Of a DNA stretch of 64,000 bases, positions 19,665 to 29,867 are shown piece by piece. A program made the position numbers and the translations under genes. The notes beneath the pieces are model-generated. The model had not been told where the DNA came from. It saw nothing but the letters and a program-made list of their open reading frames with translations, and searched no databases. How positions within the stretch are numbered: position 1 is the first letter of the stretch; each line of letters begins with the position of its first letter. Source of the DNA: Diploptera punctata (Eukaryota; Arthropoda; Insecta; Blattodea; Blaberidae); assembly GCA_030220185.1 (NCBI GenBank), contig JASPKZ010005709.1:456001-520000 (forward strand). The letters are read 5' to 3'.

Positions 19665-20345
19665 AAACACAAATACTTACATGAAAAATATGCTTAGACC
19701 GGGTATTAATTTTCTATAGAAATTCAAACACAAATACTTACATGAAAAATATGCTTAGACCGGGTATTAATTTTCTATAGAAATTCAAACACAAATACTT
19801 ACATGAAAAATATGCTTAGACCGGTAATGTTCTATAGAAGAAAAATATGCTTAGACCGGGTATTAATTTTCTATAGAAATTCAAACACAAATACTTACAT
19901 GAAAAATATGCTTAGACCGGGTATTAATTTTCTATAGAAGAAAAATATGCTTAGACCGGGTATTAATTTTCTAAAAATATGCTTAGACCGGGTATTAATT
20001 TTCTATAGAAATTCAAACACAAATACTTACATGAAAAATATGCTTAGACCGGGTATTAATTTTCTATAGAAGAAAAATATGCTTAGACCGGGTATTAATT
20101 TTCTATAGAAATTCAAACACAAATACATGAAAAATATGCTTAGACCGGGTATTAATTTTCTATAGAAGAAAAATATGCTTAGACCGGGTATTAATTTTCT
20201 ATAGAAATTCAAACACAAATACTTACATGAAAAATATGCTTAGACGGGTATTAATTTTCTATAGAAGAAAAATATGCTTAGACCGGGTATTAATTTTCTA
20301 TAGAAATTCAAACACTAATACTTACATGAAAAATACACTTAGACC
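19665..20345 (-). repeat. Minisatellite derived from the edge of a tRNA-like repeat
   Basis: About 14 copies of two unit types: 61 bp (TTAGACCGGGTATTAATTTT ... ACTTACATGAAAAATATGC) and a 39-bp deletion form lacking the AATTCAAACACAAATACTTAC part. The two types partly alternate. The shared core AAATATGCTTAGACCGGG is the 3' edge of the tRNA-like element that follows directly at 20337-20410, so the array grew from that element. It begins about 50 bp upstream of the exon d acceptor. Confidence 0.85.
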
Positions 20346-20830
20346 GGGTTTTAAATCCAAGACCTTTGGCTTTCTAGGCCAATGATCTACCGCTGAATTA
20401 TCTGAGCACTCCAATCTAAATGCAAATTTTTCTCTTAATCATTGTTGATTAAAAGCATATAATTTTAATAAATTATTAATAAATGTTAAGCATATAATTT
20501 TTCTCTTCAAATATAATTTATCAGTCAGTGAGAAGTATTAAATTAATAATAAAAAACATACAAATACTTTAAATTTTCAATAAATATCTTTGTAAAACAA
20601 GAAGCCGCCATTTGCATGATCAAGCAAATGCTCATACCATTTGGCAATCGGGAATTAACAGTGTATAAGAGAAAAATATGCATTTAGATTGGGGTTTCTC
20701 AGATAGCTCAGTGGTAAATCATTGGCCTAGAGAGCCAAAGGTTGTGAGTTCAAACACCAGTCTGAGCATATAATTTTTCTCTTTAAATACAATTTATCCT
20801 TCAGTGAGAAGTGTTAAATTAATAATACAA
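20337..20830. mobile_element. tRNA-cored foldback, head-to-head pair
   Basis: Minus core about 20337-20410, plus core about 20695-20766 (box A TAGCTCAGTGGTAAATCA, loop CTAGAGA). Inverted flanks ATTTTTCTCTT / AAGAGAAAAAT. A different tRNA-like sequence from the 17.6-18.2 kb pair but the same body. Confidence 0.7.
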
Positions 20831-21014
20831 ATACTTCTTTATGGTATCAACTCTTAATTCACTGGTACACATAATTACAGAAAAATATATTTGAATACTG
20901 ATTTAAAAGGTCATTAAATAAAGGTTGGTTAAAAACACATAGACAAAATTCTAGACAGATGAATGGAGGAAACTATATAATAATAGCTAGCTGTATGATC
21001 CTTATAGATAACCA

Positions 21015-21160
21015 GATGTAATTAATAACAATTAAGTCTCATAGGTTGCGATGGACAAGACATGTGGCAAGAATGGAGAATAAAAGAAAGGCATAGAAAC
21101 TTCTTGAAGAAAAACCAAAAGGAAAATAGCCAGTAGGTAGGCCAAGGATCTGTGTTTTTC
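21015..21160 (+). pseudogene. Non-LTR reverse transcriptase C-terminal fragment
   Basis: Reads LRWTRHVARMENKRKA and then LLEEKPKGK.PVGRPRI, the RW.GHV.RM ... GKRP.GRPR signature of the C-terminal part of non-LTR polyproteins, with stops. Related in sequence to 27161-27336. Confidence 0.65.
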
Positions 21161-21296
21161 TGACCATGCATGTCTAGCTATGTCATGCAGATGTTTCTAT
21201 TTCTCCATTTTCTACATTTCTAAGGAGTTCTTTCAATCTTGTATTCAAGATGATGATCATAAGATGAGAATGAATAAAACATTGAGTGTCACTCAC

Positions 21297-21413
21297 CATA
21301 GCAACTCTAGTGGCGATATCAACAGAGTCCACATCATTACCATATATAAAAGGGTTGAATCCTGTCGTCGGAGGCTGCGGATGATGTGAAGGAACATGTT
21401 GCATGTGTTCGCC
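21297..21413 (-). CDS. Rab3-GEF: Rab3-GEF exon c2
   Basis: 117 nt, 39 codons, phase 0 at both ends. Acceptor AG at 21414-21415; donor GTGAGT from 21296. The peptide ends with [20 protein letters not shown], nearly identical in pattern to the [20 protein letters not shown] segment of MADD. Joined to exon d it gives the uninterrupted TRVAMVRFFNS sequence typical of the family. Confidence 0.95.
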
Positions 21414-21579
21414 CTGTAAAAACATCCTCATATCATCTTAAGCACAAGCTTAGCAATACAAATCATTCTAATGATGAACTCTCACAGGTTGTTCAAGGAT
21501 GTTGGCTGAGTGTTTTCATATAAGGAATCAATTACTTATTAAGGCTATTTAACTCAATGCCCCAAATGGTAGTCAATGA

Positions 21580-22260
21580 CCAATCATATTTCAAAGAATT
21601 TTGTTTTACAACCAATGACAGTTGTGTCATTGCTCTTTATCAATTTCTCTTTATCAGCTCCTGCTTTCGTGATAAAGAAAGCTCCTCCTTTTTAATATTC
21701 TGAGCAGGTCAGAGCATTATTTTCTCCTACAAATACAATGAATATAGCAAATAATGAACAGATTCCATGATTTTATTGAGTTGTTTACTAAAAAAATAAA
21801 TGAATAACCTATAATGTTAATTATAATATACAGTTTGATGCATTTCATTATTTCTCCATTAGGGTGCATTCTTAGAATATTGTGATCTTATTTGGCAATA
21901 AATAGTATGATCAAGTTGCAATGAATATACATAACCTCACATTTCTGATTTGTTTTTTCAAACATGGCCATTTACATTAAATACATAAATATTTTAAAAT
22001 AATGATTTTTAAGTAAACAGCTTAATTTTAAATTATTAAAATTCATCGGAGAACATATTGTTTAAACAACTCACCTCATAGGATTCATGCTTCCATGATA
22101 TCGCGATATCAAACATAGTCATGTTCATCTTCAGCCATAACTCCGACATTTTATTTGTTAAATAGTCCTAATAAATGCCACTCTTGATTCCAAATCTTCT
22201 AGATAAATTTATCGATGATTTGGAAATGATTTGTGGCATTACTTATGATAAATGTGTTGT
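21580..22260 (+). repeat. Dispersed repeat family D, copy with nested PLE end
   Basis: Matches 9740-10660 in reverse orientation and the window start (1-240). Interrupted at about 22035-22145 by a short PLE 3' end carrying a hammerhead-like fold; the D sequence resumes at TTTATTTGTTAAATAGTCCT. Confidence 0.65.
22093..22150 (-). ncRNA. Hammerhead-like fold, TCGCGA type
   Basis: Minus strand: stem I TTATGG / TCATGG (with G-U pairs), CTGAAGA core, stem II AACAT/ATGTT, GATA in place of GAAA, self-complementary TCGCGA, TA. The GATA change in the second core strand would be expected to lower activity. Confidence 0.55.
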
Positions 22261-22642
22261 TGATAAGCTAGACATGTAGCATGTCCTTTGGACAGTGATA
22301 TGATGGGTTCTGATAAAATTGCAAAGCCAAATTAAAAATTAATAGCTGCTTTAAACTAACAAGGGAACTGTCATCCATTGCATGCCAAAAATCTACCTTG
22401 AAATTTCTCTCAGAGAAGCATTGTGATGTACCAACACAATGTCCAAAAAATAATATCTGCACCTTTTACTTACAAGATACAGAAATTGAAACCAAAGTCC
22501 AGCAATGGCAACCCACTGTGTGAAGCAGATGGACTTCCCTGCACGACTACAGTGGAGTGAAGTGTGGCAGGATGCGGCATGCAGGCAGGTTGTCAGGATT
22601 TTCTAATTCACCATGTCAGGAGTTGTATTACTTCCCTGTATT
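22261..22642. other. Intron, nothing recognised
   Basis: No coding motif or repeat recognised. Confidence 0.45.
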
Positions 22643-22645
22643 TAA

Positions 22646-23249
22646 GGGCCGTATGCAAATACATTAGTCTCTACTCAAATTACTTCCAATCACTGGTGAG
22701 CTGACTCACCGTGAGCAAGTGCAAAGATCGAATTAGCTACCCACTAACTGGTCATGCATGAAAGTTGTCGTTTTTGTAATATTGACAAGAAATTAGCCAG
22801 ATTTCTCAGCGATAAAACCACTTCCGTTATTTTTGTCTGCTAGAGGAACACACTTACGCTTGCATCCCGCAAATAATACCGTATACAACGACGTCTGCAT
22901 CGTGCAATATTACGCCGATTCTCCTGTTCTTCCAGTTGAATTCTTTGGTAGACTCTATCAAATTCCTCTTCTCCACGTATACCGAAAACATGATCGAAGT
23001 CTTCAAGGTCCGACATCTTGGATAAAGCAGCAAGGTATGCGGCAAGGTTTCAAACTACATCGGTTATCATCGGTTACCTTCGGGATTCTCACGATTCGTT
23101 TCTCTCTTAAGTTACCTCATCAGGTAGCTTACGAATTTCAACAATTATTATCGCATGAACAGATTTCTGAGTAAGCAAAATCGTATTAGGATACAACTTT
23201 CTCAGCAGAGAATGACTTTTATGGTCTAATGCGTTCATAGATTCGACCC
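22646..23249 (-). mobile_element. PIF/Harbinger-type non-autonomous element, copy 1
   Basis: 604 bp, starts GGGCCGTATGCAAATACATT and ends in the inverted ..CGACCC; flanked by TAA on both sides (22643-22645, 23250-23252). Minus strand near 23013 encodes MSDLEDFDHVFGIRGEEEFD followed by RVYQRIQLEEQEN and an Arg-rich run, then stops: a retained N-terminal fragment that may come from the autonomous parent. Confidence 0.8.
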
Positions 23250-23444
23250 TAAAAGAGAGATTTGGTGCTGGATTTTAATGCCTTGTAGTTAAAAAAGGCA
23301 GATGATTTTTTGGACATGGCTTTGTATAACATCACAACTATTACAATGCATTGCTACTGAAATACGCCGCTGCCCAGCTTTGATCTCATCTTGTAAACAA
23401 CCAAACTCGGAAAAGAAGAAATATGCTTGACCTTGCTGTGGTAG

Positions 23445-24110
23445 ATGTGAAGTGAGTAGATGTAGATTATGTTCGTCATATTCATCATCATCTTCACTTT
23501 AAGATCTAGGCAATTCACCTGTTCTGAATTCACAATCATTCCTTCCATCTCTTCCTAAGTTTTCCTACATCCCTTAATCCCTTTGGTTTATAATGATATG
23601 CTACCTTGGGCAATCTTGTTTCTTTCATTCTCTGAACATGCTCTTCCCAGCTGATGCGATGTTGAATTCTATCATTTATTGAATATATTTCTAATTCACT
23701 TCTTATTTCTTCATTTCTTATGTGGTCCAATTTTGTGCATCCTTTGGTCTTACTCCTCTTATTTGTTACCCAGGACTCACTACCGTATAAAAGTACCTGT
23801 ACTGCCATTGTTTTGTAGAACTTCAATCTTGTATCCTTCCTTGTTTTATGTTTAGTGTTCTATGAATGGTGCCACATATCATTTGAAATTTTGATAATTT
23901 ATTGTCTATATCATTTCTTGTTCAATATCCAGAAGACAATTCACAACCTAGATACTTAAAATTTAACACTCGTGATAGAGGTTTATTTTCTATTATCATT
24001 TTGGATCTTATGGGTGACTTTCCTAAAAAAGGCCATTGCTTTTGTCTTCTCTATAGATATTTTAAAATCGTACTCTTCACTTATTTCATTAAGTTTGTTC
24101 CACCCCTTTT
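23445..24110 (-). pseudogene. Non-LTR reverse transcriptase C-terminal part
   Basis: From 24110 downward on the minus strand: EYDFKISIEKTKAMAF, MIIENKPLSRVLNFKYLG, MICGTIHRTLN, then (frameshifted) MAVQVLLYGSESW, IQHRISWEEHVQRMKETRLP. Ends with a CAT-rich tail near 23460-23475. Same family as 62734-63384. Several frameshifts and stops. Confidence 0.8.
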
Positions 24111-24187
24111 TCCTATCGCTGGTCTAACATATCCACAAACATTACTCTGTAAAAAAATCACCCAAGGCTATGGCTTCCTTACATTAA

Positions 24188-24759
24188 GGGTCGTATCTAT
24201 GAATGCATTAGACCGTGAAATTCATTTTCTGCTGAGAAAGTTGCATCCAAAGACTTTTTGCATACTCAAAAGTTTGTTCATGTGATAATAATTGTCGAAA
24301 TTCCTAAGCTACCTGGCGAGGTGACTTTGCACAGAATGAATCATGAGCAACCCGATTGGAACCGATGTACTTTGAAACCTTGCTGCTTACCTTCCTGCTT
24401 TATCCAAGATGTCGGACCTTGAAGACTTCGATCTTGTTTTCGGTATATGCGGAGAAGAGAAATTTGATAGAGTCTACCAAAGAATTCAACTAGAAGAACA
24501 GGAGAATCAGCGTAATATCGCGCGATGCAGACGTTGTCGTATACGGTTTTATTTGTGGGTTGCAAGCGTAAATGTATTCCTCTAGCAGACGAAAATAACG
24601 GGAGTGGTTTTATCGCTGAGAATTCTGGGTAATCTCTTGCCAATATTACGAAAAAAAACTACTTTCATGCATGACCAGTCAGCGACTCACTAATTTGAAC
24701 TTTGCACGTTCTCATGGAAAACTCAGCTCAACAGAGACTAATGTATTTGCATGTGGCCC
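24188..24759 (+). mobile_element. PIF/Harbinger-type non-autonomous element, copy 2
   Basis: Flanked by TAA (24185-24187, 24760-24762). Inverted orientation relative to copy 1. Plus strand at 24410 encodes MSDLEDFDLVFGICGEEKFD, RVYQRIQLEEQEN. It ends 90 bp before exon c1. Confidence 0.8.
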
Positions 24760-24849
24760 TAAAACACTCAGCTAACATCCTTAAATAACTTGTGAAATTT
24801 TCTCAGTTGGGTTCTGTTTCACTCTTTAGAAACAAATTAGCTTACAAAC

Positions 24850-25035
24850 CTGCTGTGAAATAAGTGATTCCCGCCTGCTGGCAGCTGTGGATTGTGCCTG
24901 GTACATCTGGGAACGAAACTGCGGTGAATGTACAAGGCTGTCCCTACGCACTACGCCTGTAGGTGTCTCTACTTGCATGGGATGTGGAGCCATTCCTGAA
25001 GTTGCAGTTGTCGGCACTGACATGCTGCTTAACGC
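24850..25035 (-). CDS. Rab3-GEF: Rab3-GEF exon c1
   Basis: 186 nt, 62 codons, phase 0 at both ends. Acceptor AG at 25036-25037, donor GTTTGT from 24849. It opens with ALSSMS, which aligns with the ALASMS that follows the HLKQ end of exon b in MADD. The remainder is a Ser/Thr/Gln-rich variable linker (for example TPTGVVRRDSLVHSPQF). Separated from exon b by the 34.6-kb intron. Confidence 0.88.
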
Positions 25036-25264
25036 CTGTTATCGTACAACAAATAATATTAATAACCTCACATCACATTCTTACATCTGCATTATTCCAT
25101 TTCCCCCCGTTACTATACACTGAAAACCTCACTGAAATATTTTGTGAAACTTCAGTCTCTAAAGTTCTGTTTACAAAATTTAAAATACATGCTGAAAGCC
25201 ACACAAAATACAGTGCAATTCTAAATGATTATTACAAAAATAAACATATGGGAATAAATAAGTG

Positions 25265-25520
25265 AATCTGCTACAGGACTTGCACTGGTTGGAGTCCACA
25301 TGGGGGAAGAAATTTTTTCATGCATTATGAGGCATTTGGGTAGCTACAATAAGTAGCAACTCCAGGTTGAGAAGACCAGCTATAACGGCTGGGGGACCTG
25401 ACATGCTGACCATATGTCACCCCTACACTGGCTGGATGATCGCCTACCTCTGTGATTAACACATGTGGATGTGAGGCCAGAAGCCAGCTGGTAGACCAAG
25501 GGCTTTCTAGGCCTGTCACG
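25265..25520 (+). mobile_element. SINE-C, diverged copy 3
   Basis: Box B-like CTGGTTGGAGTCCACATGGG at the left, then GAAGAAATTTTTTCATG and the ordered body blocks of SINE-C. It lies 230 bp upstream of exon c1's acceptor (25036). Confidence 0.65.
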
Positions 25521-25540
25521 CTTGGAGCATTTTTTTTTTG

Positions 25541-26310
25541 GAGCCATCTTACCTCATAATTTGTTGTGTTCTATATGAACAGCCAGAATAAAGAAAGCAA
25601 GATATGCTTACATTCAATTGAAATCAATTTGGAGGTCAAAAGAAATTTTCTTAAGACTTAAACTAAGATTATTTAATTCAAATCTGAAATTGATTTTATT
25701 ATATGGCTGTGAAACATGAAAGGCTACAAAATAAATTGGAAAGAAATTGAAAATCTTTGTAAATCGTTGCCTAAGAAATATCTTGGGTATATAGTGGCCA
25801 GAGATTATAACAAATAAAGAACTTTGGAGAAGAATGAATCAAAATTAAGTTTGTAAAGAAATTAAATTTAGTAAATGAAAATGGGTTGGTCATGTGTTAA
25901 GGAGAGATAATGATGATATCATCACAAAAATGGCAATTGATTGGAATCCCCAAGAATTGAAAAGGCAAAGAGGAAGATGTAGGGCAACATGGAGTAACAC
26001 AATCAGAGATGAAGCTGAACAGACAGGGATGAGTTGGAATGAAATTAAGGCTTTGGTAAACAACAGAGTGTGTTGGCGAGCTTTTATCAAGGCCCTATGC
26101 TTCCGAGTGGAGTGACCAGGACTACTATTACTATTATTTGAACATGTTTCAGTACATTACATGTACCATCGTCAGCTTTTCCTCAAACAATAAAAAGCTG
26201 ACATGGTACACATAATATATCGAAACATGTTCAAATACAACACAGCAAATTATGAGGTAAAAGAATCCCAATTCACTTTATTTATTAAGAAGAACCTCAT
26301 AATGTTATTT
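25541..26310. mobile_element. PLE palindrome split by a non-LTR insertion
   Basis: Left arm 25541-25580 (CATCTTACCTCATAATTTGT), resumed at 26137-26180 (TTGAACATGTTTCAGTACAT); right arm 26195-26310 (AATTATGAGGTAAAAGAATC then AACCTCATAATGTTATTTCC). The minus arm has CTGACGA, GTACAT/ATGTAC stem II, GAAA, CATG, TT. The right arm has lost part of its core. Confidence 0.7.
25581..26136 (+). pseudogene. Non-LTR element C-terminal fragment with TTA-rich tail
   Basis: Open frame 25894-26115: MLRRDNDDIITKMAIDW, RQRGRCRATWSNTIRDEAEQ, WRAFIKALC. The GHVLRR...RGR...TW...EA...WR..V.ALC pattern marks the very end of some non-LTR polyproteins. The part upstream (25581-25893) reads as a decayed reverse transcriptase tail. 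The tail is CTACTATTACTATTATT. Inserted inside a PLE arm. Confidence 0.72.
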
Positions 26311-26484
26311 CCTGATGTAATTTATTAATATACAGGGTGTTGCAAAAAAACATCAACAACGGAGATAAGGTAGTATATTGATATATGTTGATCATTTTTA
26401 ATAAGGTACCAACAACCGGAAATTATGCATTTTCACGCAATGACTAGTTAATTATGTCTCAAGATCAGTGTTGGTTCAAAGGAT

Positions 26485-26835
26485 TTGAAGACTCATTACT
26501 TGACAACACCTCACAGGTACATAACCTATGATACGTGGCTTCACAATGGAATGTGGCTGCATTACGATGGAGCTCCAGCTCACTTTGATTCCAATGTGAG
26601 GAGACATTTGGATACCACTCATCCAGGTCGAGGGGGACCAGTCCCATGGCCTCCGAGATCACCTGATCTTAACCCTCCCGACTACTTTTTGTGGGGTGAC
26701 ATGAAACAGTCTGTTTATCAGACTCCAGTAAAGTCACGTACAGATCTTAAAGCCCAATTCCATGCTGCTACACAAATAATTCAAACAAGGCCAGGAGTAT
26801 TTGAACATGTGCACCAATCACTACACCGCTGATGT
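26485..26835 (+). pseudogene. DDE transposase, C-terminal half
   Basis: Reads WLHYDGAPAHFDSNVRRHLD and PWPPRSPDLNPPDYFLWGDM, ending QSLHR stop. The D of YDGAPAH and the second D of SPDLNPPDYF are two catalytic Asp of a DD-D type IS630-like transposase; spacing here is 37, a few residues shorter than the 41 I would expect from related insect sequences. The N-terminal half and the first Asp are missing. Confidence 0.78.
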
Positions 26836-27009
26836 ACACCCTGCAATGAGATGGGAGGTGGATATTTAGAAATCTTGATGTGACTGTGACAGTATTGTCA
26901 AGTATTGAGTATTGAAATCCAACTAACGGGAACTCTTGAGAAGTTAGATACTCATAGTGTGAAAACACATCATTTCCGGATATTGGTACCTTATTAAAAA
27001 ATTATCAAC

Positions 27010-27355
27010 ATATCTCAGGTCAAAGGAGTGACAATCTTTCACCGTAAAAATACAATCGTCAAGAAATGCGGACATGGGTTCAACTGGGATAAAATTTTCC
27101 GGAGGTCAAATAGTCCCCCATTTGGTTCTCCAGGCGGGGACTACTTCAGGATACTCTTCTTGTAGGAAAGCCAGAGGGAAAGCGCCCAGTTGGTAGACCA
27201 AGAATGAGGTGGGAGAACAACATTAACTATGATTTGGGGGAAGTAGATTATACAGGGAATGATTGGAAAGCATTGGCTCAGGATAGGGATTTATGGATAG
27301 CTTATTTTCGCGCGGCCATGAACCTACGGGTTTGATAGTGCCAGTGAGTAAGTAA
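27010..27355 (+). pseudogene. Non-LTR C-terminal fragment inside a TIR
   Basis: Reads GKRPVGRPRMRWENNINYD and DWKALAQDRDLWIAYF, then AAMNLRV stop. Shorter relative of 21015-21160. Confidence 0.7.
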
Positions 27356-27621
27356 TCTCAATATACCACCTCACCTCCATTGTCGGTATTTTTTTGCAAC
27401 ACCCTGTATATGAATGTTGTATGAATTTCTTTCACAAATATAAATATATTTCCATTTCTATTAACTGGGAAGGAAAACTGCCCTAGCACTGTGACCTGTA
27501 AAATATATTGCGCTTTCCCAGCATTACGGAATGAATGGAATGGAAGTATGTTATGGGTCTTCCTCCTGGATCAACACATCATATACTGCACTGATGACTT
27601 ATAATGCCACATTTTGTTTGG

Positions 27622-27948
27622 GTCCACTGCTGTGGTCTCGAGGTAGCGTGCTGCCTTGTCACGCAGCAGGCCCGGGTTCGATCCCTGGTCGGGGCAGTTT
27701 TTCTGGGTGAGGTTTTTATCGGGGTTTTTCCTCACCTGTAAGACAAATGTCAGGAAAACTTTAAGGCCCAAACGGTCCCCGAAATCATATGACCATCATC
27801 ATCATCCTTATCATCATCATCCTTCACTGGTGTGGAAAGCAACGGGAAGCTACCACACCAACAATTCCCTAGTAAAGCTGCAAGCATAGCATGAAAATGC
27901 TATGATTGCAGTGAAGGACCTGACTTCGGGCAAAATTACTATGGATGG
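27622..27948 (+). mobile_element. SINE-A, full copy
   Basis: Exact 11-bp target duplication ATTTTGTTTGG on both sides. Box A and box B as in 19030-19373; internal CATCATCATCATCCTTATC repeat. Confidence 0.9.
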
Positions 27949-28137
27949 ATTTTGTTTGGACCCATGGCCACAAGGAAGGAGTACAACCTTCCCATTGGCT
28001 GCTATTCTGTCCCTTAAGTTGTTATTCAGGCTCAAAGTTATGAGGAAATACAATGGTGTGTGTTACCATTAGATCCCGAGTACTAAATATTTTTCAATTC
28101 CTATGGTTCGACAAACCAAACTATTTTTACCTAACAT

Positions 28138-28461
28138 CCATCCATAGTAATTCTGCCCGAGGGCAGGTCTTTCACTGAAATCATAGCATTTTCATGCTAT
28201 GCTTTGCAGCTTTACTATGGAATTACTGGTGTGGTAGCTTCCTGTTGCTTTCTACACTGGTGAAGGATGATGATGCTATTGATGATGATGGCCAGATGAT
28301 TTTTGGAGACCATTGGGTCCTAAGCTTCCTGACTTTTGTCTTACAGGTGAGGAAAAACCCCGAAAAAAAAACCTCACCCAAGAGCCTGTCCCTACCGGGG
28401 ATCGAACCCAGGCCCGCTGCATGACATGGCAGGACGCTACCTCGAGACCACAGCAGTGGAC
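28138..28461 (-). mobile_element. SINE-A, full copy
   Basis: Opposite orientation to the copy 190 bp to its left. Target duplication TTACCTAACAT / TTACGTAACAT (one mismatch). The pair 27622-27948 and 28138-28461 can form a long hairpin. Confidence 0.88.
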
Positions 28462-28519
28462 TTACGTAACATGAGATGAGATAAAGGGTGATATGAAATG
28501 ACATGAAGAGTGAGACAAG

Positions 28520-28690
28520 GGGAGTGGAGAGTGTTGGTGGGATGAAATTTAGGAAATGGGAGAACCCCAAGAAAAATCGCAGTGTGGCCCACAACCAGTA
28601 CTCTCTGGAACCACCAGGATTTGAAATTGGGAACTCAGTTATAGCAGCTGCATGTGCTACCCATGCATCCACTGAGACGGCAATACAAAT
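28520..28690 (-). mobile_element. Possible additional tRNA-derived SINE
   Basis: Minus strand: GCCGTCTCAGTGGATGCATG (box A-like) and CCCAATTTCAAATCCTGG (box B-like) at tRNA spacing, followed by a body. Only one copy seen. Confidence 0.4.
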
Positions 28691-28794
28691 ATAACATGAA
28701 AGTTAGATTGTTAAAAATATATCAGAGAATGAAAGAGGGACATGGAATCTTCTAGGAGATGAGATGAAAAAAAAAATTTATGCGACTCAATTTA

Positions 28795-29225
28795 TAAATT
28801 GTAAATTACCTCATACTGTTACTTTCCATTGTAATTTTGATTTAATTTGAGATTTTTACAATTTAATTAGCAAAATATTAATAAACATTTCAAAATAAAA
28901 CATATATATGTCATGCACATCCTGCAAACTGTCTCTACAAGTTACCTGGAGATCCATTCTAATAGAACAATATTCACAATCTGGTGAATCTGGAGTCACC
29001 TTCCCTCATATCATGTTGTGTTCTGTTTGAACATGTTTCTGTATATCATGTATATCATCGTCAGCTTTTACACACTGTTGAATTTTACACTGTCACCCTG
29101 GATGTAGGCTCTCACTCCATCTTTTGGCTGACCGAGGAACTTGAAAATCAAATCTTTTTCCCCAGGAATTACAAAATTCATAATCTTGTATTTTTTTATA
29201 ATTTCTGGAGAAAAAGATTTAATTT
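28795..29225 (-). pseudogene. PLE copy, left arm of a widely split pair
   Basis: Terminus TTACCTCATACTGTTACTTT at the left, a decayed CATG-type core (rev. GCTGACGATGATATACATGA, GAAA, CATG) near 29030-29065, then minus-strand coding that reads MNFVIPGEKDLIFKFLGQPK with frame noise. The matching right arm is at 30485-30680, beyond a second PLE and a tRNA-like element. Confidence 0.68.
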
Positions 29226-29269
29226 ACAAGTTCTTCTGTCAGCCAAAAGATAAATATGAATAATCAATT

Positions 29270-29450
29270 GAGTTGGTGTTTACTTGATGAAAATCCATAT
29301 TTATTAATTAAATAAAAATAAAACGTAGTTTTATTTGATTTTCATATTTATTATATAATTCAGTGACAGCTGTTTCGGTACACTGTACCTTCTTCAGACA
29401 TGTTAACAAATTATGAATTGTGTTCCAACTGATCTAAGCAACAATAATTT
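29270..29450 (-). repeat. PLE lineage 2 terminal repeat with ribozyme
   Basis: Shared with 33540-33840. Contains the ribozyme at 29357-29419 and the AT-rich segment TTTTATTTGATTTTCATATT. Probably the pseudo-LTR of the element whose coding remnant lies at 29868-30468. Confidence 0.65.
29357..29419 (-). ncRNA. Hammerhead ribozyme, PLE lineage 2 (CAGCTG)
   Basis: Minus strand: outer stem I AATTCA/TGAATT, inner GT/AC, CTGAAGA core (29391-29397), stem II GGTAC AGT GTACC, GAAA, self-complementary CAGCTG, then TC. All conserved core positions are present; only the long 5' side of the stem I loop is unusual. Confidence 0.75.
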
Positions 29451-29535
29451 AGTAGTGTACTTTAATATACTTATTTTCAATCATAGTAACAGCTTTAGCT
29501 TCTTAATATTAATTTAATAAATAATGCTATAGCTA

Positions 29536-29763
29536 TGTGGAGTCCCTTCATGTCTTCTTCAGGTAGAAGCCATTCATTGTGTATTTGTGAATGATGATTC
29601 ATAGCATTTGAATGTGGGACCAAGACAGTAAGGTAAAGGAAGGATTTATACTTGGATGGGAAGGAAGCCTGGATTAGCTCAATGGTTAGAGCATCAGCAC
29701 GGAAAGCTGAAGATTTGGGGTTCGATTCCCGGTTCAGGCATACATTTTTCTCTTTACCATTTG
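29536..29763 (+). mobile_element. SINE-like element with a 3'-terminal tRNA-like core, copy 1
   Basis: Nearly identical to 40541-40768. Starts TGTGGAGTCCCTTCATGTCT and ends CTCTTTACCATTTG. The tRNA-like core (29667-29739) lies at the 3' end instead of the usual 5' end; GGTAAAGGAAGGATTTATAC upstream and TACATTTTTCTCTTTACC downstream can pair. Flanked by a 79-bp exact direct repeat (29441-29519 and 29767-29845) with 15 extra bases on the left. Confidence 0.75.
29667..29739 (+). ncRNA. tRNA-like core (73 nt)
   Basis: GCCTGGA / TTCAGGC acceptor pairs completely (one G-U). D arm GCTC/GAGC, anticodon-type stem TCAGC/GCTGA with 7-nt loop ACGGAAA, T loop TTCGATT. Position 33 is C and one T-stem pair is lost, so it is tRNA-like rather than a clear tRNA gene. 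Confidence 0.65.
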
Positions 29764-29867
29764 ATTACAATAATTTAGTAGTGTACTTTAATATACTTAT
29801 TTTCAATCATAGTAACAGCTTTAGCTTCTTAATATTAATTTAATACAACAATATTTATTTAAATTTT

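Larger units (their letters stand above)
26333..27406 (+). mobile_element. IS630/Tc1/mariner-type element with long TIRs
   Basis: Ends CAGGGTGTTGCAAAAAAA and its complement, flanked by TA. The inverted repeats extend about 110 bp (including AATAAGGTACCAA.A.CCGGAAAT) but the right one is interrupted by a non-LTR fragment (about 27010-27355), with ATCTCA on both sides as a possible target duplication. Confidence 0.8.

Noticed and set aside
21183..21431. Single 82-residue protein
   Set aside because: Only the central 39 residues match Rab3-GEF; the ends read into introns with clear splice signals.
23341..23560. CRISPR-like or other prokaryotic repeat structures
   Set aside because: The window is clearly eukaryotic; short repeats seen here are CAT-rich tails of non-LTR elements.
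29536..29763. Hammerhead in the tRNA-tailed element (CTGAAGA on the minus strand near 29560)
   Set aside because: No GAAA strand or closing stems follow at the needed distance.
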